Below are positions 1 to 4,444 of a stretch of DNA of 7,874 nucleotides, in pieces (within the stretch, counting starts at the first letter, position 1; each line of letters begins with the position of its first letter). The stretch comes from Pseudomonadales bacterium (GTDB lineage Bacteria; Pseudomonadota; Gammaproteobacteria; Pseudomonadales; Pseudohongiellaceae). Location of the stretch: positions 1 to 7,874 of the forward strand of contig JAITMI010000267.1 of assembly GCA_031277435.1 (NCBI GenBank), in the 5' to 3' direction. Below the pieces are notes generated by a model, which saw nothing but the letters and a program-made list of their open reading frames with translations, searched no databases and was not told where the DNA came from. The position numbers were made by a program, and so were the translations under genes.

Positions 1-114
1 AACTTTGGCGGCCCGCTTTGGGAGGGAATCGACGCCATTGAGTTCGAGGTCGTTCGTTTTGACATCGCGCAGCCTGACATTGCGCTCAACCCGGACGGCT
101 GCGCCGCCGGTTAG
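1..114 (+). CDS. 3' end of a cassette-borne protein, unidentified
   Basis: This is the last 37 codons of a gene whose start lies left of the window; frame 1 is open from base 1 to the TAG at 112-114. The visible protein begins NFGGPLWEGIDAIEFEVVRF and ends inside the attC site, so its last 13 residues (PDIALNPDGCAAG) are encoded by the recombination site. That tail resembles the tail of the next cassette protein because both come from related attC sites, not because the proteins are homologous. Too little remains to recognise a family. The frame is supported by its position directly before an attC and by stopping within it, as cassette genes often do. Confidence 0.65.
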   Translation, partial: NFGGPLWEGIDAIEFEVVRFDIAQPDIALNPDGCAAG

Positions 115-128
115 CTTGGGCGTTAGGC
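72..128 (+). other. attC site 1 (57 bp)
   Basis: The outer left core is GCCTGAC (72-78), one base off the usual RYYYAAC. The right core is GTTAGGC (122-128), with crossover expected between 122 and 123. The inner arms AACCCGG and CCGGTT pair with one unpaired C, the extrahelical base typical of attC. The partial upstream gene stops inside the site. Confidence 0.85.
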
Positions 129-141
129 TGGAGCACAGGAA

Positions 142-636
142 ATGAACAAGACGCTTCTAAATTTACTGAGCAAGGCTTATGCAACGGAGTTTGCGAAGAA
201 CTGTCATCCCGAAAAAGAAACCGCTGTCTATACTTTTGAAAACAAGCATGGAATCAAATTACCAGCTACCTATCGCCAATTATTGATAGAGTTTGGTGCT
301 CTCAATTTTGGCGGAGACCCTTACCTTTACACACTGAAGGAGCTTGAATGGGCATATCCTAAATTTGTTCGAGATTACAAAGAATACCAAGAAGGCTACG
401 ATAATATACCAAATGATTTAGACCCTTTTCCTATCGGTGGTTTTGGAGAAGGAAGTACCGCTATCCTTGACCAAAGAAGCGGCAAAATTTTCATCCTTAT
501 CCATGATTGTGCCGAAGACCCACCATTGGAAGATATTGCTGAAAATTTTGAGGCATTACTGGAAATGCTGGCGAAGGCTGCTATTTCGTGTAGTGCCTGC
601 ATTGCGTTCAACCCGGACGACTTCGCCGCCAGTTAA
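142..636 (+). CDS. SUKH (SMI1/KNR4) family protein, possible immunity protein
   Basis: A 164-residue soluble protein with the SUKH fold signature. Residues 30-58 carry the conserved start of the domain (YTFENKHGIKLPATYRQLL, then FGALNFGG), and residues 95-142 carry a GGFGEGSTAILD strand pair, an acidic HDCAEDPP loop and a final LEDIAENFEALLEML helix. Bacterial SUKH proteins are commonly immunity proteins against secreted or contact-dependent toxins, many of them nucleases; that role is known for the family and only inferred here, since no toxin gene is beside it. The ATG at 142 is preceded by GGAG at 130-133 with an 8-base gap. It is the only gene of cassette 123-644. The final 13 residues (ACIAFNPDDFAAS) are encoded by the attC site and probably form a non-functional tail. 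It is richer in A and T than the core genes to the right. Confidence 0.8.
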   Translation: MNKTLLNLLSKAYATEFAKNCHPEKETAVYTFENKHGIKLPATYRQLLIEFGALNFGGDPYLYTLKELEWAYPKFVRDYKEYQEGYDNIPNDLDPFPIGGFGEGSTAILDQRSGKIFILIHDCAEDPPLEDIAENFEALLEMLAKAAISCSACIAFNPDDFAAS

Positions 637-650
637 CTTAGGCGTTAGGT
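595..650 (+). other. attC site 2 (56 bp)
   Basis: The right core is GTTAGGT (644-650). The left core is degenerate: GCCTGCA stands where GCCTAAC is expected. The inner arms AACCCGG and CCAGTT pair imperfectly, with an unpaired C. It belongs to the same sequence group as sites 1 and 4 (TTCAACCCGGAC or CTCAACCCGGAC in the left arm). The SUKH gene ends within it at TAA 634-636. Confidence 0.82.
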
Positions 651-658
651 TATTGAGT

Positions 659-937
659 ATGGCTATTTTAACGCATGAGGTTTGGGAGCAACCGGACGAG
701 CACGGTCAAATGTTGCCAAGTCTTTGTTTGGCTGGATCACATGGAGATGGCTTCCGATCCCTTCTTGAGCCGAGCGCCCGCTTGGTCACCACATTTCAGG
801 CTTCCAGTCACTTTGAGGCTATGTCTAAATACTATGCAATATACGGTCGAGAAAAATACACCACAGACAACGCATGGGACTATGAGCCATATCCAGAAGA
901 ATGGGCAATTACTCAAGGCAATAGGTCATGCGCCTAA
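659..937 (+). CDS. Small cassette protein of unknown function (92 aa)
   Basis: A 92-residue protein filling cassette 645-986. I do not recognise a characterised family. It looks soluble, with no signal peptide or membrane segment, and is rich in aromatic and acidic residues. Notable stretches are LTHEVWEQPDEHGQMLPSLC (residues 4-23), GDGFRSLLEPSARLVTTF (29-46), and a C-terminal block with YGREKYTTD and WDYEPYPEEW (62-82). The regular Trp/Tyr/Pro pattern suggests a compact, conserved fold rather than a chance ORF. The frame is open further left, but ATG 659 is chosen because it lies 9 bases after the attC core, inside this cassette. No good Shine-Dalgarno is visible; TTAGG of the attC core (646-649 region) is the nearest purine run. 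The stop TAA (935-937) is supplied by the left core of the next attC. Confidence 0.72.
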   Translation: MAILTHEVWEQPDEHGQMLPSLCLAGSHGDGFRSLLEPSARLVTTFQASSHFEAMSKYYAIYGREKYTTDNAWDYEPYPEEWAITQGNRSCA

Positions 938-992
938 CCCTTCGTTCGAGCGGACTCGCTAACGCGAGCCGCTTAACTCATACCCGTTAGGC
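932..992 (+). other. attC site 3 (61 bp)
   Basis: The left core GCCTAAC (932-938) and right core GTTAGGC (986-992) are perfectly complementary. Inside them GTTCGAGCGG pairs with CCGCTTAAC apart from one unpaired base and one G-T pair, and the centre CTCGC-TAAC-GCGAG closes the hairpin. It is nearly identical to site 5 over 61 bases, with only about four substitutions, and differs clearly from sites 1, 2 and 4. Confidence 0.92.
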
Positions 993-993
993 T

Positions 994-1245
994 ATGAACG
1001 AAATTACTCCAGGCTGGAAACATTTGTCGATTGGTATCGAGGGGGCCATCGTTCGGATTGATGGAATCAATCCATGGAAAACGGAGTGGAGAAACAAAAA
1101 TAAAACTATCATCGTCGCGCATCCCAGCTATCCAAATGAGCGGCATACTATGTGGGTGTATGAGGCAACGTCTGAGGGAAAGACGATTCAATTTGCTGCC
1201 GGAGAATATTCAAATGGTGTCTGGGGCTTCTATGTTCCCACTTAG
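994..1245 (+). CDS. Small cassette protein of unknown function (83 aa)
   Basis: An 83-residue protein, the only gene of cassette 987-1315. I cannot assign a family. It has no signal peptide or membrane helix. Alternating hydrophobic residues suggest a mainly beta fold: SIGIEGAIVRID (12-23), KTIIVAHPSYPNERHTMWVY (37-56), KTIQFAAGEYSNGVWGFYVP (63-82). The HPSYP and NGVWGFYVP blocks look like conserved motifs. The ATG is one base after the attC core GTTAGGC (986-992), so any ribosome binding site must lie within attC, and only TTAGG is available; an operon-like or leaderless mode of translation is possible. The stop TAG (1243-1245) precedes the next attC by 15 bases, so this protein does not carry an attC-encoded tail. 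Confidence 0.7.
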   Translation: MNEITPGWKHLSIGIEGAIVRIDGINPWKTEWRNKNKTIIVAHPSYPNERHTMWVYEATSEGKTIQFAAGEYSNGVWGFYVPT

Positions 1246-1260
1246 CCTTTGCAGCCTTCC

Positions 1261-1321
1261 GCCTAACAAGGCATTCAACCCGGACACGCCTACGGCGCGC
1301 CGGTTAATTTAGGCGTTAGAC
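1261..1321 (+). other. attC site 4 (61 bp)
   Basis: The left core is GCCTAAC (1261-1267) and the right core is GTTAGAC (1315-1321). The inner arms AACCCGG and CCGGTT pair with one unpaired C, and CGCC-TAC-GGCG forms the inner stem. It belongs to the sequence group of sites 1 and 2 but keeps an intact left core. Confidence 0.9.
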
Positions 1322-1331
1322 TTAAGAATCC

Positions 1332-1640
1332 ATGCACCAAGCTAACATAGATCGCGTTGAAGTATTCGAGTCCGGGCAGTTGCTGGTTGGAATCGAAGGA
1401 CCAGGTGAAGATTGGTATCAATACGTTTATAGAGCGGCAGCGAGCGTATATTGGAATCCTTCTCTACGAGGTTTTACTATAGCCGCGATAAAACATTGGT
1501 CTTGTGTTGCGCAGTACGCTCACCTTGTTTCTGTCGTTCGCCAAGAGCTTGGTGTTGAGCTTGTGCTATCCAAGGACATTAAGTGGTCAAATGTCGCGGA
1601 AGACGAGAGGGAGAAAATTGCAAATGGTTCAATCGCTTAA
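1332..1640 (+). CDS. Small cassette protein of unknown function (102 aa)
   Basis: A 102-residue protein, the only gene of cassette 1316-1689. No family is recognised. It reads as a soluble alpha/beta protein: an N-terminal beta-like stretch (DRVEVFESGQLLVGIEG, residues 7-23), an aromatic segment with WYQYVYRAA and VYWNPSLRGF (28-48), a helical part with HWSCVAQYAHLVSVVRQELG (55-74), and a charged C-terminus. ATG 1332 is 10 bases after the attC core. No clear Shine-Dalgarno precedes it (AAGAATCC only), so the start is less certain than the frame. The stop TAA (1638-1640) is provided by the left core of attC 5. Its intact length, cassette position and non-repetitive composition support a real gene. 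Confidence 0.68.
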   Translation: MHQANIDRVEVFESGQLLVGIEGPGEDWYQYVYRAAASVYWNPSLRGFTIAAIKHWSCVAQYAHLVSVVRQELGVELVLSKDIKWSNVAEDEREKIANGSIA

Positions 1641-1695
1641 CCCTTCGTTCGAGCGGACTCGCTAACGCGAGCCGCTCAACTCATACCTGTTGGGC
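1635..1695 (+). other. attC site 5 (61 bp), cores partly decayed
   Basis: The left core is GCTTAAC (1635-1641) and the right core is GTTGGGC (1689-1695). The outer cores no longer match perfectly: on the bottom strand, the one integrases recombine, two A-C mismatches appear. The inner arms GTTCGAGCGG and CCGCTCAAC pair fully apart from the unpaired C. It is the last attC in the window and a close copy of site 3. Confidence 0.88.
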
Positions 1696-1723
1696 TTTGC
1701 ATCGCACGCTGGAGTAGGCTCAC

Positions 1724-2011
1724 ATGAAATGGCTGCTTGCACTGTACGTATTTGTGGTAACGCTGGTGTTGACAGTGCTTCTTTCCTATGGTTTTGGAAT
1801 TACTGATTATATTGCACATCTTGATGGTAATATTTGGAATATCGCCTGGAGTTTAGTTATAGTCATGATCTCTGGCTATATGGCTTATTGGTTTTTAAAA
1901 ATACAGCTCAGTAAAGGTGTCATCGCTTGGGTGGCTATTATTATCACAATAGTTATATTTTTATCATTACTTTTTATATACGGTATTGCACTTACTGCGA
2001 TGCCGCACTAA
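1724..2011 (+). CDS. Small integral membrane protein, unknown function (95 aa)
   Basis: A 95-residue, very hydrophobic protein with three predicted membrane helices at about residues 3-23, 40-60 and 66-90, joined by a polar loop (DYIAHLDGNIWN, 28-39) and a short KIQLSKG turn (59-65). No family is recognised. GGAG at 1711-1714 lies 9 bases before ATG 1724, a good ribosome binding site. The gene starts 28 bases after the last attC core, as expected for a cassette gene, and its AT-rich composition matches cassette DNA rather than the GC-rich core genes. However, no attC follows its stop at 2009-2011. It is either the terminal cassette with a lost attC or a non-cassette gene at the array border. 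A role in the envelope is possible but not shown. Confidence 0.75.
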   Translation: MKWLLALYVFVVTLVLTVLLSYGFGITDYIAHLDGNIWNIAWSLVIVMISGYMAYWFLKIQLSKGVIAWVAIIITIVIFLSLLFIYGIALTAMPH

Positions 2012-2033
2012 AAGTAATGTACATCAGCCCGAC

Positions 2034-2109
2034 AGGCTGGGTTGAAGCGCAGCGTAAACCCAGCTTTGGGCGGTAAATGCTGGGTTTGCGCTTCGCTTCA
2101 ACCCAGCCT
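2034..2109. repeat. Long inverted repeat (31-bp arms, 14-base loop)
   Basis: The arms 2034-2064 and 2079-2109 are complementary at 29 of 31 positions around the loop 2065-2078. The arms begin AGGCTGGGTTGAAGCG and end with its complement. There is no T-tract, so it is not a standard intrinsic terminator, although such a hairpin could still block read-through. The shape fits a REP- or MITE-like dispersed palindrome. It has no GTTRRRY core, so it is not a normal attC. It separates the cassette zone from aroA. Confidence 0.75.
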
Positions 2110-2149
2110 ACCTGCTACCCACCCTACCGGCTCCCGCGAGGAGAGAGGG

Positions 2150-2194
2150 ATGCAATACCCTTTGTGCGCCCGCCCCGGTGGCGGGCGGATTTGA
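2150..2194 (+). CDS. Possible 14-codon leader ORF upstream of aroA-cmk
   Basis: ATG 2150 is preceded by GAGGAG (2138-2143) with a 6-base gap, the best Shine-Dalgarno match in the window. The frame encodes MQYPLCARPGGGRI and stops at TGA 2192-2194, 18 bases before the aroA start. Codons 6 to 13 overlap the GC-rich hairpin at 2167-2187. A translated leader could melt this hairpin and pass ribosomes on to aroA, which itself lacks a clear ribosome binding site. The peptide has no run of aromatic residues, so classical aromatic amino acid attenuation is unlikely. A chance purine-rich stretch before an ATG is a fair alternative. Confidence 0.3.
   Translation: MQYPLCARPGGGRI
2167..2187 (+). promoter_or_regulatory. 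Perfect GC-rich hairpin in the aroA leader
   Basis: CGCCCGCC (2167-2174) pairs perfectly with GGCGGGCG (2180-2187) across the loop CCGGT. The 3' flank is GATTTGAT with no run of T, so it is not an obvious terminator. It lies 25 bases before the aroA start and inside the possible leader ORF, so it could affect translation of aroA. Function is inferred only. Confidence 0.4.
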
Positions 2195-2212
2195 TGGCAC
2201 ACTCAAAATCCT

Positions 2213-4207
2213 ATGTTCGACACCGCGTTTCTTGATCTGCCCGCCTTGCACGCCGTCCGGGGGACGGTGCGTTTGCCCGGTTCCAAAAGCATTTCCAACC
2301 GCGTGCTGTTGCTGGCCGCGCTGTGCCAAGGCCGCACCGTGGTGCACGATTTGCTGGACGCCGACGATACGCAGGTGATGTTGCAGGCGCTGCGGCAACT
2401 GGGGTGTGGCGTTGCCGTTGAAGGCACGCGCGCCGTGATTGACGGCATCGGCGGGCGCGCTGATCGCCCGCGCCGGGCCGATCTGTTTTTGGGCAACGCG
2501 GGTACCGCGATGCGTCCGCTGGCCGCCGCGCTGGCGGTGCTGGGCGGCGATTACACGCTGCGCGGCGTGCCGCGGATGCACGAGCGGCCCATTGGCGATC
2601 TGGTCGATGCGCTGCAAGTGCTGGGCTGCGACGTGCACTACGAGGGCGCGTCCGGTTATCCGCCGTTGCGCATCGGCGAGCCGAAGCTGCGGCTGGACCA
2701 GCCCATTGCCGTGCGCGGCGATGTGTCGAGCCAGTTCCTGACCGCGCTGCTGCTGGCGCTGCCTCTCGCGGCTGGCGAGCAGGATATTGCTATCGACGTG
2801 ACGGGCGAGCTGGTTTCCAAGCCCTATATCGACATCACCCTGCAACTGCTGGGGCGCTTTGGCGTGCGGGTGCGGTGCGATGGCTGGCGGCGCTTCACCA
2901 TTGCGCGCGGGGCGGCGTACCAGTCGCCGGGTGAGATTCATGTGGAGGGGGATGCCTCATCAGCCAGCTATTTCATTGCCGCCGGTGCGTTGTCGGCGGA
3001 CGCCGGGGGTTTGAAAATCGAAGGCGTCGGCGCGGACTCGATTCAGGGCGACGTCCGCTTTGTCGAGGCTGCGCGGCTGATGGGCGCGCACATCGACAGC
3101 GGCCCCAACTGGCTGCGCGCGCGGCGCGGCGCGTGGCCGTTGAAGGCGATTGATCTGGACTGCAACCACATCCCCGACGCCGCCATGACGCTGGCCGTGA
3201 TGGCGCTGTACGCCGACGGCCCATGCACGCTGCGCAATATCGCCAGTTGGCGCGTCAAGGAAACCGACCGCATTGCCGCCTTGGCCACCGAGTTGCGCAA
3301 GCTCGGCGCGCAGGTGGACGAAGGCGCGGATTTCCTGCGCGTCACGCCGCCCGCCGATACGACCGCCTGGCGGGCCGCGTCCATCCACACCTACGACGAC
3401 CACCGCATGGCCATGTGCGGCGCACTGGCGGCCTTCAATCCCGCCGGGCTGCCGGTGCGCATTGAGAATCCGCGCTGCGTCGGCAAAACTTTTCCGGATT
3501 ACTTTGAAACCCTGTTCAGCCTCGCCATGTCCGCCGCCGCCGTGCCGGTGATCTGTATCGACGGGCCGACCGCTTCGGGCAAAGGCACGCTGGCCGCTGC
3601 CGTCGCGCGCCGGCTGGGTTACCACTACCTGGATTCCGGCGCGCTCTACCGACTGACCGGCCTGGCCGCGCGCGCGCGGGGACTGGAGCCGAATGCCACC
3701 CACGAAACCATGCTAGCCAAGTTGGCGCGCCAATTGCCGACGCGCTTTGGCGAGCAAGGCGAGGTCTGGCTGAATGGGCATGACGTGACCATCGCCATCC
3801 GCACCGAGGCCGCGGGCGCCGATGCCTCGCGACTGTCAACGCTGCCGACGGTACGGCAAGCGCTGCTCGATCTGCAACGTCAAGCCGCCCGGCTGCCCGG
3901 CCTGGTGACCGACGGACGAGACATGGGCACAGTGATTTTCCCCGCCGCCCAACTGAAGGTCTACCTCACCGCCAGCGCTGACCAACGCGCCGAGCGCCGC
4001 CACAAGCAACTGCTTTCAAAAGGAATTTCTGCTAACATTGATAGTTTGCGCGCTGACCTGGAAGAACGCGACATGCGGGACAGCACCCGCACCGCCGCGC
4101 CGCTTCAGGCCGCGCCAGACGCCCTGCCGCTGGACAACTCCACGCTTTCCATTGACGAAACGGTGGAACAGGTGTTGACTTGGTGGCAGGATCGGCAGCC
4201 GTTTTAG
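2213..4207 (+). CDS. aroA-cmk: Bifunctional EPSP synthase / cytidylate kinase (AroA-Cmk fusion)
   Basis: A 664-residue cytoplasmic fusion. Residues 1-437 are 5-enolpyruvylshikimate-3-phosphate synthase, joining shikimate-3-phosphate and phosphoenolpyruvate in chorismate synthesis. Visible motifs are [10 protein letters not shown] (21-30, with K25, S26, R30), [12 protein letters not shown] (94-105), HERPIGDLV (123-131), DVSSQF (170-175), PDAAMT (321-326, catalytic Asp), RVKETDRI (347-354), DDHRMAM (395-401) and [10 protein letters not shown] (422-431). Residues 439-664 are cytidylate kinase, phosphorylating CMP and dCMP: P-loop GPTASGKGT (451-459), [11 protein letters not shown] (470-480), [11 protein letters not shown] (567-577) and LID motif [10 protein letters not shown] (618-627). 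Both halves are full length and keep their key residues. They are joined almost without linker; ATG 3527 (Met439) sits where a separate Cmk would start. ATG 2213 is the first start after an in-frame stop at 2192-2194 and fits the family N-terminus; no good Shine-Dalgarno precedes it. Similar fusions are annotated in other proteobacteria. Confidence 0.95.
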   Translation: MFDTAFLDLPALHAVRGTVRLPGSKSISNRVLLLAALCQGRTVVHDLLDADDTQVMLQALRQLGCGVAVEGTRAVIDGIGGRADRPRRADLFLGNAGTAMRPLAAALAVLGGDYTLRGVPRMHERPIGDLVDALQVLGCDVHYEGASGYPPLRIGEPKLRLDQPIAVRGDVSSQFLTALLLALPLAAGEQDIAIDVTGELVSKPYIDITLQLLGRFGVRVRCDGWRRFTIARGAAYQSPGEIHVEGDASSASYFIAAGALSADAGGLKIEGVGADSIQGDVRFVEAARLMGAHIDSGPNWLRARRGAWPLKAIDLDCNHIPDAAMTLAVMALYADGPCTLRNIASWRVKETDRIAALATELRKLGAQVDEGADFLRVTPPADTTAWRAASIHTYDDHRMAMCGALAAFNPAGLPVRIENPRCVGKTFPDYFETLFSLAMSAAAVPVICIDGPTASGKGTLAAAVARRLGYHYLDSGALYRLTGLAARARGLEPNATHETMLAKLARQLPTRFGEQGEVWLNGHDVTIAIRTEAAGADASRLSTLPTVRQALLDLQRQAARLPGLVTDGRDMGTVIFPAAQLKVYLTASADQRAERRHKQLLSKGISANIDSLRADLEERDMRDSTRTAAPLQAAPDALPLDNSTLSIDETVEQVLTWWQDRQPF

Positions 4208-4444
4208 TTGTTTTTTGCCAGACGCTGCCACACCACCCGCCGGTTTTGCCGCGACGGGTATTCACGGCCCACTCCGGCTTGCTTCTTGTGCGCGTCAAAT
4301 CCTGGCGCTCTCAAGTCGGGTGGTTGTACAACCTCAACCCCGCGCGGTTCGCAATGCCGCCGCCCCTGCCGCCCCCACAGATCTTGGAAACGATTGCATC
4401 CTGCCGTCGTAAAACCTGTGTGCGAGCGCAAAAGGAATAATCTC
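4208..4444 (+). promoter_or_regulatory. rpsA leader region (237 bases, no gene)
   Basis: This non-coding stretch lies between aroA-cmk and rpsA. It contains a perfect 12-bp palindrome, GGTTGTACAACC (4322-4333), and several GC-rich stretches. A long leader would suit the autogenous translational control known for rpsA in enterobacteria, but no specific homologous structure can be shown here. The ribosome binding site of rpsA is AAAGGA (4431-4436), 8 bases before ATG 4445. No strong promoter was found; TTGGAA at 4384-4389 has no convincing -10 partner. The region happens to be open in frame with rpsA, but its predicted translation is Arg/Cys/Pro-rich and does not resemble an S1 N-terminus. Confidence 0.4.

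Larger units (their letters stand above)
1..1695 (+). mobile_element. Integron gene-cassette array (distal part, five attC sites)
   Basis: Five attC sites in the same orientation separate single-gene units. Each site ends in a core of the form GTTRRRY and has imperfect inner repeats that fold into a hairpin. With crossover after the first G of that core, the complete cassettes are 123-644, 645-986, 987-1315 and 1316-1689; a partial one lies to the left and a last unit starts at 1690. Each cassette carries one + strand ORF that nearly fills it, and little or no promoter-like sequence, which is the classic cassette layout. Codon use and AT content differ from the GC-rich core genes to the right, consistent with capture from several sources. 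No intI or attI is in view, so this may be the end of a chromosomal integron or an attC cluster without integrase. The array continues beyond the left edge. Confidence 0.9.

Noticed and set aside
437..658. Upstream extension of the 659-937 gene
   Set aside because: It would run through the SUKH gene in another frame and across an attC; ATG 659 lies just inside the cassette.
973..1191. Minus-strand ORF (72 codons) in cassette 987-1315
   Set aside because: It crosses an attC site and opposes a better cassette ORF in the expected orientation.
72..1695. Repeated units as a CRISPR array
   Set aside because: Repeats are 300-540 bases apart, differ in sequence, have attC architecture, and the intervening DNA is coding.
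2034..2109. Palindrome as a sixth attC
   Set aside because: It lacks the GTTRRRY and RYYYAAC cores and its arms are too perfect and continuous, without the spacer and extrahelical base pattern of attC.
2034..2109. Palindrome as a standard intrinsic terminator
   Set aside because: Neither side of the hairpin is followed by a run of T.
2108..2941. Long minus-strand ORF (277 codons) opposite aroA
   Set aside because: It lies antisense to the well-supported aroA half. Its Gln/Arg/His-rich translation is typical of the reverse strand of a GC-rich gene and shows no domain pattern.
4384..4415. TTGGAA as -35 of an rpsA promoter
   Set aside because: No acceptable -10 hexamer lies at 16-18 bases; the nearest A-rich run is about 20 bases away.
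4208..4444. In-frame N-terminal extension of rpsA
   Set aside because: The frame is open by chance. The translation is Arg/Cys/Pro-rich, while the true S1 N-terminus and a proper ribosome binding site are at 4445.
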